Assembly (NCBI RefSeq): GCF_024158745.1
Contig: NZ_JAMZAW010000033.1
Coordinates: 26,893-90,892 of the forward strand
Length of the DNA: 64,000 bases
Reading direction: 5' to 3'
Origin: Paenibacillus tyrphae
Lineage (GTDB): Bacteria; Bacillota; Bacilli; Paenibacillales; NBRC-103111
Shown here: in pieces, positions 1-9,214 of the stretch
How the letters are laid out: each line of letters starts with the position of its first letter
Position numbering within the stretch: position 1 is the first letter of the stretch
Position numbers and translations under genes: made by a program
Notes under the pieces: model-generated
What the model saw: the letters and a program-made list of their open reading frames with translations, nothing else
Databases searched by the model: none
What the model was told of the DNA's origin: nothing

Positions 1-62
1 CATGAAAGCGAGCTAGAGAATGGTGGCAGGTCGTCCCTTAGCGTACAAGGAGGCTGCAAGAC

Positions 63-710
63 ATGAACGTATTGCTGGCGGACGATGAGCCGCTGATGCT
101 GCAGATTTTAAAAACTTATTTCTCGAAGGAAGGGTTCGGCACGCTTCTGGCGCAGGACGGGGAAGAAGCGCTGGAGCTGTTTTATAACCATAAAGTGGAT
201 TTGGCGGTTCTCGATTGGATGATGCCGAAGCGGAGCGGGGTCGAGGTCTGTAAGGAAATCAAGAAAAATAGCCAAACGAGGGTGCTGCTGCTCACGGCCA
301 AGGGCGAGCAGGAAGACGAATTCGTCGCTTTGAAGTCGGGAGCGGACGATTACGTGCGCAAGCCGTTCGATCCGCGAATCCTGCTCATCCGGGCGCGAAA
401 GCTGCTGCAGCTCACATCGAAGGTCATGATCGGCGATTTGACTGTCGATCTGGAAGGTCATAAGATTTACCGGGGCGGGCAGGATGTGCAGGCGACGAAC
501 AAGGAGTTTCAGATGATGAAATTTTTGCTCGCCAATCAAGGACAGATCGTCACCCGCAAAATGCTGCTGGATCATGTGTGGGGATTCGACTATTTCGGCG
601 AAGAGCGCACGGTCGATACGCACATCCGCAGACTCCGCGAAAAGATCGGCGAGCATCGGATCAAGACATACCGGGGGCTGGGCTACTGCCTTGAGCATGC
701 CGATGAGTAA
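63..710 (+). CDS. OmpR-family response regulator
   Basis: DNA-binding response regulator of a two-component system, 215 aa. The receiver domain (about 1-115) has the acidic DDE pocket at 7-9, phospho-acceptor Asp51 in VLDWMMP, and the Lys of the RKPFDP loop near 101. A winged-helix effector domain follows (about 120-210) with the VDTHIRRLREKIG recognition region and the terminal RGLGY strand. An AAGGAGG ribosome site (48-54) supports the ATG. Its 3' end overlaps the kinase gene, so the two are translationally coupled. The targets are probably the ABC exporter genes just downstream (inference from position). Confidence 0.95.
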   Translation: MNVLLADDEPLMLQILKTYFSKEGFGTLLAQDGEEALELFYNHKVDLAVLDWMMPKRSGVEVCKEIKKNSQTRVLLLTAKGEQEDEFVALKSGADDYVRKPFDPRILLIRARKLLQLTSKVMIGDLTVDLEGHKIYRGGQDVQATNKEFQMMKFLLANQGQIVTRKMLLDHVWGFDYFGEERTVDTHIRRLREKIGEHRIKTYRGLGYCLEHADE

Positions 711-2130
711 ATTGAGCAGGAAGCTGATTCTGCGCATCGCGCTGGTCATATGCGCCGTATGCGCGCTTTCCATGGCTGTGAATACGTTCCTCCTGCCGGA
801 TTATTTTCTGTATCAGAAAAAGCTTAAGCTCGGCGAGTTGAGCTCGCAGCTCGCCGTGATGGAATATCGCGAGCTGGTGCTGCAGATCGAGCATCTGGAA
901 GCGGAGCATCAAGTGACCATCGTATATGCTTCCTTGTCGGATACGACCGAAGGAATGAACAGCTGGCTTAAGGAACAGTTGAACCGCAAGGGCATCACGC
1001 TCAGCAAGTTTTGGCTGACCGAGGAGAGCATGGCGAAGCTGCGCGAGGGCGGAAGGGTAAACAAAATTTATAACCAGAGCAAGCTGAAATCGAGCTATTT
1101 GGTTAATTTCTTCCCGGTTGGCGGTAATGTGTTTGCCGTCGGCGAGTCCATCTCGCACTCGTCGGATACGATCGGGATCGTTAACCGGTTCAATGCGTAT
1201 TTATGGATCGGAGCGTTAATCCTATTGATTCTGCTATGCGCGTTATATGCGGCCCGGATCGTGAAGCCGCTGGCCCAGCTGAATGAAACGGCCGAGGCGA
1301 TTTCGAATCTGTCGTTTACGAAGGCGGACCTCAAGACGGGCGACGAAATCGAGTCGCTCGCGCACAGCATCAACCGGATGAGCGATAAATTGGAGGACGC
1401 GCACCGGGCGCTGGAGGCGAAAAATGCGAACCTGCGGAGATTCATTGCCGATATTTCCCATGAGCTGAAAACGCCGTTGTCGTTAATTCAGGTCTACGCG
1501 TCCGGGATGAAGGACGGCTTGGATGACGGAACTTACGCTGATGTGATCCGGAAGCAGAGCGAGGAAATGGCTGCTATGGTCGACCGGCTGCTGGAGCTGT
1601 CCCGCTTGCAGACCGAACCGTGCCGGTTCGAGCCGGTCGATTTCCGGCAGCTGCTCGTTGAGACGCTCGACGCCTACCGGCCGGCGTTCCGGCAGCAGGG
1701 TCTGACGCTTGATGTCGACGACCATCTGCAGACGGAAGCATGGGTATCGGCTGACCGGCGGAAGCTCGAATCCGTGCTGCATAATTTTGTGACCAATGCG
1801 ATGAAATATACGACCGGCGAGCGGGTCGCCATTGCGGTGGAAACGAAGGAGGACTCCGTTTCCTTTCGGATTGCGAATGGCACGGACATTGCGGATGAAG
1901 CCGCGTGGGCATCGATCTGGGAGCCGTTCTACGTGATGGAAAGCTCCCGGAGCAAGAAGTTTAGCGGCACCGGCCTGGGGCTGTCCATTGCCAGAACCAT
2001 TTTGCAGAACCACCATGCTTCCTTCGGCGTCCATGTGCGGGAAGGGATCGCCGAATTTGATTTTTCATTGCCGCTGCTCCGCTGCTGCGGACCGCTGGCG
2101 GAGCACGCAGCTCACGGGGCGGAACGATGA
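697..2130 (+). CDS. Sensor histidine kinase
   Basis: Membrane histidine kinase of about 477 aa, partner of the preceding regulator. There is a first membrane segment at about 8-28, an extracytoplasmic sensor of about 135 residues with no recognised fold, a second membrane segment at about 166-188 and a HAMP linker. HisKA follows with phospho-acceptor His255 in DISHELKTPL, then a HATPase_c domain with an N-box (NFVTNAMKYT) and a G-box (GTGLGL). The open frame extends further upstream, but the hydrophobic start argues for ATG 697 or ATG 703, both inside the regulator's stop region. No strong ribosome site is needed if translation is coupled. The signal sensed is unknown. Confidence 0.92.
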   Translation: MPMSKLSRKLILRIALVICAVCALSMAVNTFLLPDYFLYQKKLKLGELSSQLAVMEYRELVLQIEHLEAEHQVTIVYASLSDTTEGMNSWLKEQLNRKGITLSKFWLTEESMAKLREGGRVNKIYNQSKLKSSYLVNFFPVGGNVFAVGESISHSSDTIGIVNRFNAYLWIGALILLILLCALYAARIVKPLAQLNETAEAISNLSFTKADLKTGDEIESLAHSINRMSDKLEDAHRALEAKNANLRRFIADISHELKTPLSLIQVYASGMKDGLDDGTYADVIRKQSEEMAAMVDRLLELSRLQTEPCRFEPVDFRQLLVETLDAYRPAFRQQGLTLDVDDHLQTEAWVSADRRKLESVLHNFVTNAMKYTTGERVAIAVETKEDSVSFRIANGTDIADEAAWASIWEPFYVMESSRSKKFSGTGLGLSIARTILQNHHASFGVHVREGIAEFDFSLPLLRCCGPLAEHAAHGAER

Positions 2131-2170
2131 ATCATAGCAAAACGAATGAAGACAAATCCAAATCAACCGG

Positions 2171-2201
2171 GCGAATCAACCGTTCGGTTGATTTGCTTTT
2201 T
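2171..2201 (+). terminator. Rho-independent terminator after the two-component pair
   Basis: An 11-bp stem (2171-2181 with 2186-2196, one G-U pair), loop GTTC, then TTTTT. It lies between the kinase stop and the ABC ATPase, so the exporter genes either have their own promoter or depend on read-through. Confidence 0.8.
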
Positions 2202-2239
2202 ACCCGCTCCTCTTAAGATAGAAGCAAGGAGTGAGGAAC

Positions 2240-3190
2240 ATGCAGGAAACCACGAAACCGATTCTCGAAGTCAACGGTCTAACCAAGCGCTTCAAGGCGC
2301 ATCTAGCGTTAAAAGGGATATCATTTGCCGTGTACCCGGGGGAAATTCTTTGTTTTCTCGGTCCGAACGGCGCAGGTAAAAGCACGACGATCCACATTCT
2401 TTCGGCGGCGCTGCAAGCAGACGCGGGCGAAATTCGTTTTCGCGGAACACCGTTAGCGCAGGAGGCTAACGGCTTGAAGCGAAGCATCGGAATCGTGCCG
2501 CAGGATTTGGCGATTTACGAGGAAATCTCGGCCGAGCAGAACGTGCGCTTCTTCGCTTCGCTATACGGGCTGAAGGGAAAGGAGCTGCGGGAGCGGGCAG
2601 AAGAAGCGCTTGCTTTCGTCGGCTTGTCCGACCGCAAAGACGACAAGCCGAAGACGTTCTCCGGCGGGATGAAGCGCCGGCTGAACATCGCCTGTGCGAT
2701 CGCCCATCAGCCGGAAGTGATTGTCATGGACGAGCCGACGGTCGGCATCGATCCGCAATCGCGCAACCATATTCTGGACTCGATCCGTCAGCTGCGCGAG
2801 CAAGGCGCGACGATTTTATACACAACGCATTACATGGAAGAGGTTGAAGAAATCTCCACCCGCATTATTATTATCGATCATGGCGAAATCATCGCATCCG
2901 GAACGAAGGAAGAGCTGAAGGACCGGTTGGCCGGCGAGAAGCTGTATGAAATTGTCGTCGACAGGACCGAAGGCTTGAATCCGGACGGACTGTACGGGAT
3001 CAGCGGGGTGAAGCAGGTGCGGGCCGTTGACAACTTGCTGCGCATCATGACGGTAAGCGGAATCGACAATCTGGATCAGATTATCGTCCATCTGATGCAA
3101 AGCGGCATCAAAATCCAACACTTGACGAGCTCGGCGGCGAGCCTGGAGTCCGTATTCCTTCAGATGACCGGACGCAAGCTGCGGGATTAG
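2240..3190 (+). CDS. ABC exporter ATP-binding protein (ABC-2 type, drug/antibiotic)
   Basis: Nucleotide-binding subunit of an ABC-2 exporter, 316 aa. Walker A GPNGAGKST lies at about 41-49, then the Q-loop, the signature FSGGMKRRL and Walker B VIVMDEP, followed by a C-terminal extension typical of DrrA/CcmA-like exporter ATPases. An in-frame GTG exists at 2231, but AAGGAG at 2226-2231 is placed to serve ATG 2240. It is followed 13 nt later by two membrane proteins, together making a complete exporter. Regulation by the upstream two-component pair is likely, as in peptide-antibiotic resistance modules, but the substrate is not visible. Confidence 0.93.
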   Translation: MQETTKPILEVNGLTKRFKAHLALKGISFAVYPGEILCFLGPNGAGKSTTIHILSAALQADAGEIRFRGTPLAQEANGLKRSIGIVPQDLAIYEEISAEQNVRFFASLYGLKGKELRERAEEALAFVGLSDRKDDKPKTFSGGMKRRLNIACAIAHQPEVIVMDEPTVGIDPQSRNHILDSIRQLREQGATILYTTHYMEEVEEISTRIIIIDHGEIIASGTKEELKDRLAGEKLYEIVVDRTEGLNPDGLYGISGVKQVRAVDNLLRIMTVSGIDNLDQIIVHLMQSGIKIQHLTSSAASLESVFLQMTGRKLRD

Positions 3191-3203
3191 GAGGGGTGGG
3201 GAG

Positions 3204-3950
3204 ATGTATTCGTTTTACGTGATTTTGAAGCGGGACTTCATCAATCTGGCGCTCAACCCGGTTCTTTTGTTGACCAATACGGTATTTCCGCTGCTGCTTG
3301 TGCTGGTCCTCGGTTATTTAAGCAATGGCGCATACAGCGGCGAAACCATGAACGGCTACGATTATTACGGCGTGACGATCATGGTGTACACGGCTGTGAA
3401 CGTATCGATGACGGCCGCGAACAGCTTTATGGAACGGACCCTCAAGTCGAGCAATCTGCGAATTTTGTACTCGCCGATCCCGCTTGCCTTCGTTTACCTT
3501 TCGAAAATTACGGCGACGGTTCTGTTTTGCGGCTTATCGATGCTCATCACATTGGCCGTGCTGAACTGGGGAATGGACGTTCATCTGGGAGGTTCGAACA
3601 TCGGCTATGTGGCCGTACTGCTGCTTTTGCTGATGCTCATGTCGGCTGCGCTCGGCGTTTGGCTGTGCTGTTTGTTTAAAAGCGAAGAGGCATCGAACAA
3701 ATTACTAAGTATGGTTAACAATGTGCTGGCTTTCCTTGGCGGCTTGTTTTTCCAGTTGGACGGACTTGGTGAAACGGTGGCGAAGGTGTCCTACTTCTCT
3801 CCGGTCAAATGGGTATCGGAAGCGATATTCCGTATCATTTACGATCATGATCCCGCATTGTTTGCGACTGCCGCCGCGGTGATGCTGGGTGCAACCGCGC
3901 TGCTGCTGCTTGGCTGCAAACTGACATTCAAGACGGAGGATTACGTATGA
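3204..3950 (+). CDS. ABC-2 type permease
   Basis: Integral membrane subunit, 248 aa, with about six hydrophobic segments and the ABC-2 layout: a first helix near 20-40, a central pair near 95-170 and a last helix near 215-240. AGGAGGGG sits just before the ATG. The 3' end overlaps the next permease by ATGA, so the two half-permeases are coupled and probably pair as a heterodimer with the preceding ATPase. Confidence 0.88.
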   Translation: MYSFYVILKRDFINLALNPVLLLTNTVFPLLLVLVLGYLSNGAYSGETMNGYDYYGVTIMVYTAVNVSMTAANSFMERTLKSSNLRILYSPIPLAFVYLSKITATVLFCGLSMLITLAVLNWGMDVHLGGSNIGYVAVLLLLLMLMSAALGVWLCCLFKSEEASNKLLSMVNNVLAFLGGLFFQLDGLGETVAKVSYFSPVKWVSEAIFRIIYDHDPALFATAAAVMLGATALLLLGCKLTFKTEDYV

Positions 3951-4927
3951 GAACGCTCATCGATCTTTATATGAACAACTTGCGTCGGATGTGGAGCCGC
4001 AAAGGCGTGCTGCTGCTCGTCCTGGCGTTCTCGCTGCTGGCTTTGTCGCTGGCCGTCTACTTTACTGCGAAGTTCGAGGTGCGGGGGCATTTGGCTTGGA
4101 TCGGGAACGGGACGGAAGCTGTCCGGCCGCAAGGGTTCCAGGTGACCGAGCTGCAGGAGGCTCCCCGCAAGTCGGCTTTGGTACGCGGCCAGTATGACGC
4201 CATCGTCTTCGATGAGGGGAACGGACAGTACCGGATCGAGACGCTCAAAAACGAGGAATTTCGGCAGCTTGTGCTGCAAGCCCTCCGGCATCCCGAGCAA
4301 GTGCAGCCGGATCCGTCGAAGCGGGGTGTCGGTACGAATATCGCCGGTTTCCTTCTGATGTTTCTGATGCTGGAAGGGCTGCTGTTTATGAATTTGTTTA
4401 CGGAGGACAAAGAAAACGGCACATTCAAGCGGGTGATCGTAACCTCCGTCGGGATCGGGCGGTATATGGCCGCGCAAGCCCTCTTCACTTTCTCGTTTGT
4501 GTACGTGCCGACCTATGCGACGATTGCCGTGATCAAGCTTGCGTTCGGGGTGGACATCGGGTTCACGCTGGCCGCATACGCCGGACTCTTAGCCGTCCCG
4601 GTAGCTCTCGGAACCGCCTTTGCCTGGTTTCTTCTGGCCTGCGTCGAAAAGCTGGATAACGCCATGCCGCTGGCGTCGACGATCATTTTGCTCACCTCGC
4701 TGCTATCGGGGAGCTTCGGCAGCAGAACGGCGGAAAACGGGATCATGTATTGGATCACGGGCCTGTTTCCGCAAAAACACTTCCTTGAGCTGGTCGGGGG
4801 GCTGGAGCGGCACGAGGAGATATCCGCTTATGCGGGTCAGCTCGGGTACGTGCTCGGCTTGTCGCTTATTCTGCTTCTGGCCGGACTCGCGGTCGTCCGA
4901 CGCCGGATTCGCGAAGGATGCTACTAA
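3947..4927 (+). CDS. ABC-2 type permease (YhgE/Pip-like N-terminal loop)
   Basis: Second membrane subunit, 326 aa. One N-terminal helix (about 20-40) is followed by an extracytoplasmic segment of about 80 residues, then five or so hydrophobic helices from about 125 to the Arg-rich C-terminus. This is the ABC-2 exporter pattern with a large first outer loop. The start overlaps the preceding stop (ATGA). Substrate unknown; lantibiotic, lipid or drug export are all possible. Confidence 0.86.
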   Translation: MRTLIDLYMNNLRRMWSRKGVLLLVLAFSLLALSLAVYFTAKFEVRGHLAWIGNGTEAVRPQGFQVTELQEAPRKSALVRGQYDAIVFDEGNGQYRIETLKNEEFRQLVLQALRHPEQVQPDPSKRGVGTNIAGFLLMFLMLEGLLFMNLFTEDKENGTFKRVIVTSVGIGRYMAAQALFTFSFVYVPTYATIAVIKLAFGVDIGFTLAAYAGLLAVPVALGTAFAWFLLACVEKLDNAMPLASTIILLTSLLSGSFGSRTAENGIMYWITGLFPQKHFLELVGGLERHEEISAYAGQLGYVLGLSLILLLAGLAVVRRRIREGCY

Positions 4928-5008
4928 CAAGCAGGTAATTTATGTTATGATAATTTCGCGGAGCGGCGATGCTCCGACATGATTGCCAGTTAGAACAGGT
5001 GGTGCGCC

Positions 5009-7600
5009 ATGATCCCTAACCAAAGGCTGCTAACCGCCCGATTGCGGCCTCCCTCGCCCCGGAGAAACTTCGTGCCGCGCGCAGCGCTGGACGCCAAGCT
5101 GGAGCGTTTGACTGAGGCGAAAGTAACTTTAATTCAAGGAGCGGCCGGGAGCGGTAAAACGTCGCTCCTTTCTGCGTTTCTAAATAAACGGCCGGAGCTT
5201 CCGGCCCGCTGGATCTCGCTGAACGCCGATAATAACGAAGTAGAACAGTTCTGGTACTACGTGTTGGAGGCACTCAAGCCGGATCTGGGAGAGGCCGGCG
5301 AATCGCTTTTAACGCTATTCGTCTCGAAGCCTCACGCTCAGGACATCGAAAGCTTTCTCGTGCTGCTTGTGAATCAGTTGGAGAGCCACGGAGGAACGCT
5401 GGTGCTTGTTTTGGACGATTTTGAAGTGATCGACAGCACCGCGGTTCTTGCTTCCATACAATTTTTCCTCCGTTACGCACCGCAGAGCTTTCATCTCGTT
5501 CTCCTGAGCCGGAGCGCGCCTTGGATGTACTTGGGCGATCTGCGGATGGCGGGAGAATGCCTCGATATCGGAGAAGAGGAGCTGCGGTTCTCGCCGGAGG
5601 AAACGAAGCGGTTCTTGCAGATCACCCTGCAAATGTCCGTAGCCGAAGGGGATGCGGAGCGTCTCCATCGCGTGACGGAAGGCTGGATCGGCGGCCTGCA
5701 GCTGACGGCGCTGGCGTTGGACGCGAATCGGCAGGCGGCCGTCGGTCAAGTGCGCGCGGTGAACAAGTATGTCGTCGATTACTTGTCCAACGAAATCGTC
5801 AGCGGCCTGAAGGAGCAGGAAAAGCGGTTCCTTCTTCAGACCTCGAACCTCCGTTATTTCAATGCCGACATCTGCGACCGGCTGCTGGAAACGGTAGACT
5901 CTAAGGCTATGCTGCGGCAGCTTGCCGACCGGCACTTGTTTCTCGTCCCTATTGACGAGGAGGAAGGAATTTACCGGTACCATCATATGTTCGGGGAGTT
6001 TCTGCAGCGGCTTTGGCTGGAGGAGGTTGGCTCGAACAGCGCAGCATGGCATGCCCGGGCGTCGGCCGTATATGAAGGCATCGGCGATGTCGAAGAGGGG
6101 ATTCGCCACGCATTGCTTGCCGGCCGAACGGACGAAGCGATTCGCATGATCGGTTTATTGGAAACGTCCGTGCAGGTGTGGGGACATTTGCGCGAGCTTC
6201 CGATCGATGCGCTGCTGGAGCATCGGGATTTGCTGTTCCAGAGGCTCTTTTACCATTTGTGCAATCTGGAGATGGACTGCTGCCGCGACATGATGAATCA
6301 CATCAAGCGCATTTCCCGGGAGGATCGCCTCTGGTCGATCCTATCGATGGCCCGATTGTTCATCGAGGATGACAGCACGATGTCGAGATCGGACCCGCTG
6401 GACTGGATCGCGGAGATTGACGGGATGCATGTCAGCGACATCACCAAGGCTATTGCGTACATGACGGCGAGCATGATGTGCTCCTTCCGCGACAGGCATA
6501 AGGAAGCGTTAACCTGTCTCGATCAGGCGATTCGGCTCGAACGGAAGGCGCACAATCCGTACATTCACTTTTTTACGGTTACACTCAAATGCCAATTGTT
6601 AGAAAAATGCGGAGAGCTGGGCTTTGCGGAGCAGCTATACCGCGAAACGTTCCAGACGCTGGAAAAACATGCGATCGTAGCGCCGCTGAAAGTGAATGCT
6701 CTCATCGGCGTCGCCGGGATTTACTTGAAAACGATGCGGCTGGACGAAGCGGAGCAATCGCTGAGACAGGCGGAAGCCGAGCTGAAAATCGATTATTTGT
6801 CGTTGGATATGGCCATCGTCTATAACCGGATGGAGCTCGAACTGCTGCGCGGCAACCGGGAGGAGGTCCTGCAGCTTCTGCTCAGGTTGGAAACGATGGG
6901 CATTTACGAAAGCGCCCATTATGTGCCGGCTATCCTGAAATACACGATCAAGCTCGATAAAATTCGGACGCATGCGCTGGAAACGTTCGAGAACGAAGCG
7001 GAACGCGGGGGGCAGGCCGGGACGCTGCGCACGGAGGAGCAGCTTGTCTATGCGAAGGTTTTGGCTTATCGCGGCTTGCGGGAGAAGGCGCTGGCGCAGA
7101 TCGACGGCGTTCTGGCCGGAGCAAGAAAACAGGCAGACTACTGGACGATTGTTGAAGCGGCGCTGCTGAAGCTTGAAGTCATGGGCGCGGCAGGACGTGC
7201 CGATAAGCGGCAGCAGCTCCAGTTGGCCCGGGAGGCGATTCACTACGGCTCGTCTTATGGGATCAAGTCGCTTTTTGTGCTGGAAGAGCCTGTCATGCGG
7301 CCTTATGCCGAGCTGCTGCGTCAAGATCAGTCGTCCGAGCTCTCCCTAACCGAAAAGCGCTTCTTACAGGACTTGTTTGCGCTATGGGGACCCGAGGTCT
7401 CCGACGGCCAAGGCTTAACTGACAGGGAACGGGAAGTGCTTGAAGTGCTGGCAACGGGAGCTTCGAACAAAGAGATTGGCGAACGGCTGTGTATTTCACT
7501 GGCGACCGTCAAAACGCACATCATCAACATTTACTCGAAGCTTGGGGTATCCGGACGGATCGAGGCGGTGGAGAAAGCTCGTCATCTGGGGCTTCATTAG
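5009..7600 (+). CDS. LuxR-family, MalT-like STAND transcriptional regulator
   Basis: Large ATP-dependent activator, 863 aa, of normal MalT-type length. The N-terminal STAND ATPase has Walker A GAAGSGKTS at about 44-52 and a Walker B-like LVLVLDDFE near 134. A long helical-repeat (TPR-like) sensor region fills about 350-780. The LuxR helix-turn-helix (about 800-860) begins LTDREREVLEVLATG and contains NKEIGERLCIS and TVKTHI. AGGTGGT before the ATG serves as the ribosome site. In this family ATP and an inducer drive oligomerisation and activation. Neither inducer nor target is evident; the adjacent exporter is a candidate. Confidence 0.92.
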   Translation: MIPNQRLLTARLRPPSPRRNFVPRAALDAKLERLTEAKVTLIQGAAGSGKTSLLSAFLNKRPELPARWISLNADNNEVEQFWYYVLEALKPDLGEAGESLLTLFVSKPHAQDIESFLVLLVNQLESHGGTLVLVLDDFEVIDSTAVLASIQFFLRYAPQSFHLVLLSRSAPWMYLGDLRMAGECLDIGEEELRFSPEETKRFLQITLQMSVAEGDAERLHRVTEGWIGGLQLTALALDANRQAAVGQVRAVNKYVVDYLSNEIVSGLKEQEKRFLLQTSNLRYFNADICDRLLETVDSKAMLRQLADRHLFLVPIDEEEGIYRYHHMFGEFLQRLWLEEVGSNSAAWHARASAVYEGIGDVEEGIRHALLAGRTDEAIRMIGLLETSVQVWGHLRELPIDALLEHRDLLFQRLFYHLCNLEMDCCRDMMNHIKRISREDRLWSILSMARLFIEDDSTMSRSDPLDWIAEIDGMHVSDITKAIAYMTASMMCSFRDRHKEALTCLDQAIRLERKAHNPYIHFFTVTLKCQLLEKCGELGFAEQLYRETFQTLEKHAIVAPLKVNALIGVAGIYLKTMRLDEAEQSLRQAEAELKIDYLSLDMAIVYNRMELELLRGNREEVLQLLLRLETMGIYESAHYVPAILKYTIKLDKIRTHALETFENEAERGGQAGTLRTEEQLVYAKVLAYRGLREKALAQIDGVLAGARKQADYWTIVEAALLKLEVMGAAGRADKRQQLQLAREAIHYGSSYGIKSLFVLEEPVMRPYAELLRQDQSSELSLTEKRFLQDLFALWGPEVSDGQGLTDREREVLEVLATGASNKEIGERLCISLATVKTHIINIYSKLGVSGRIEAVEKARHLGLH

Positions 7601-7610
7601 CGGAAAAGAT

Positions 7611-7650
7611 CAAAGACTCATACCGGCGCATGCCGGATATGAGTCTTTGT
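7611..7650. terminator. Long hairpin terminator between convergent genes
   Basis: A near-perfect stem: CAAAGACTCATA pairs with a TATGAGTCTTTG arm around an inner CCGGC-GCAT-GCCGG hairpin. It ends the LuxR gene and, read on the other strand, the convergent VOC gene. Confidence 0.75.
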
Positions 7651-7687
7651 TTGTAGGCCGTTGTGCGGCCAAACGGGCGAACCGCTT

Positions 7688-8101
7688 CTATTCTTCGTGG
7701 TTGAACTGCCACTGGATACCGAATTTATCGGTTAATTGGCCGTAGCATTTGCTCCAGAACGTTTCTTGCAGTTCCATGCCAACCTTGCCGCCTTCTTTGA
7801 GCTTATTGAAATACGTTTTAATTTCATCGATGTTTTTGCTGATTACGGAAAGGCTGATGTTGTTTCCGGCGGTAAAAGGCATCCCCGGGAAAACGTCGGA
7901 AAACATCAAGTCGCTGCCGTTAACGGTAATGCGGGCATGCATGACCAAATGCTTGGCTTCCTCCTGCAGCGGGTACTCCGGGTTAGGCGGCGCATCGCTG
8001 AAGGTCATGATTTGCGGTTTTCCCGTTCCAAAAGCCTCCGCGTAAAATTCGACCGCTTCACGACAATTTCCGTTGAAGTTCAGATACGCATTGATAGCCA
8101 T
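7688..8101 (-). CDS. VOC-family (PhnB/glyoxalase-like) protein
   Basis: Small cytosolic protein of 137 aa with the paired beta-alpha-beta layout of the vicinal oxygen chelate superfamily, nearest to the PhnB/YjdN type. Its hallmarks are the opening NAYLNFNGNCREAVEFYAEAF, a central MHARITVNGSDLMFSD and the closing YGQLTDKFGIQWQF. The longer upstream open frame is not convincing: GGAG precedes ATG 8101 on the reverse strand. The substrate is unknown and members of this subgroup are often of undetermined activity. Confidence 0.88.
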   Translation of the reverse strand: MAINAYLNFNGNCREAVEFYAEAFGTGKPQIMTFSDAPPNPEYPLQEEAKHLVMHARITVNGSDLMFSDVFPGMPFTAGNNISLSVISKNIDEIKTYFNKLKEGGKVGMELQETFWSKCYGQLTDKFGIQWQFNHEE

Positions 8102-8265
8102 TAATTTCGCTCCTTCGTTCGAATGGGATGGTATGCAAGCACGGGCTATGTTCACACTTTCGTCATCTAGCCTTGCCTCTACCAGTATACCTCGAACCGG
8201 AGCCATTTTAAACAACTTCCTCATGTCGTCCATCGGCATATGGAAAATTTCAGGGGGACCCGAAC

Positions 8266-9123
8266 ATGACATTCAAGCAGGATATTCACGACATCCTTGA
8301 AGACCTTCGCAATAAACGCATACTGGATAGCGAGGTTAAAGCTGCGCATCTGATGAAAGGTACCACCGACGGGCGGGTCTACACGCTTACAATCAACGAC
8401 GAACCGAAATATGTGTTGAAGCTCGATAGTCCGCAGAACATTTGCCTTGTTGAACAATGTGTTCAAGCTTATCCGGAAAGCCGTCTTTTGCCCAAGCTTC
8501 TGTACATCGATCCGGCTAAAACGTTCATGATCTACCCGTACTTGACCGGTACAACCCATAATGAACGGGGTTGCAAGTTGGATTGGATGACCCTGTTGGT
8601 CAAAGACCTGCTCAATCATTACGAAATCGACGACCAAACGGAAAAATGGGGGAGGCTGGCTCTGCCGCGCGATTCTTGGCTTGAGTTCAATGAGCGGAGC
8701 TTGGAAGGTGCGAGAGAAAATATAGGCCGTCTTCTGCCCACTGAGGATTATGATAAAGTTCAAGCGTTGATTGAACGCATTTCGAAAGTGGAAACCAAAT
8801 ATTTACTGCACGGGGATACCGGTGTCCATAATTTCGTGTTTCACAAATTCAAGCTGACAGGCGTCATCGATCCGTCTCCCATGGCCGGCCCGGTTACCTA
8901 TGACTTTACTTATGCCTTTTGTTCCTCTCCGGACGATTTGAACCTGGATACTTTGTTTGCCGCCTTCGAACTCCTTCATCATAAGTCAATTAATAAATCA
9001 AGGCTGGTCGAAGAAACGATCTTTCAACTGTACTGCCGGATCGGAATCAGCGCGAAAGTTCATCCGAAAGATTTGGATGATTATTTAAAGGCATGGGAGT
9101 ACTGGAAAGCTCTTCTTCCTTGA
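8266..9123 (+). CDS. APH/choline-kinase-fold phosphotransferase
   Basis: Aminoglycoside-phosphotransferase-like kinase, 285 aa. The catalytic loop HGDTGVHN begins at His182 with the presumed base Asp184, and the metal-binding motif VIDPSPMAGPVTYD follows near 202. The N-lobe has YVLKLDS carrying the ATP-contacting Lys. AGGGGG precedes the ATG. The gene is more AT-rich than its neighbours. Sugar, homoserine, choline or antibiotic substrates are all possible; nothing nearby identifies one, so resistance should not be assumed. Confidence 0.85.
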   Translation: MTFKQDIHDILEDLRNKRILDSEVKAAHLMKGTTDGRVYTLTINDEPKYVLKLDSPQNICLVEQCVQAYPESRLLPKLLYIDPAKTFMIYPYLTGTTHNERGCKLDWMTLLVKDLLNHYEIDDQTEKWGRLALPRDSWLEFNERSLEGARENIGRLLPTEDYDKVQALIERISKVETKYLLHGDTGVHNFVFHKFKLTGVIDPSPMAGPVTYDFTYAFCSSPDDLNLDTLFAAFELLHHKSINKSRLVEETIFQLYCRIGISAKVHPKDLDDYLKAWEYWKALLP

Positions 9124-9214
9124 TCAAATCTTATGTCGGCCAAACGCCCATACCAACAGGCCTTCCCTAACATCATTGTAGTAGGTGAATACCTATGCTG
9201 GGGAGGAAACTTGC

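Noticed and set aside
8266..9123. Calling the phosphotransferase an aminoglycoside resistance gene
   Set aside because: The HGDxxxxN and D-P motifs are shared by many small-molecule kinases. There is no specific match to a resistance enzyme and no mobile context.
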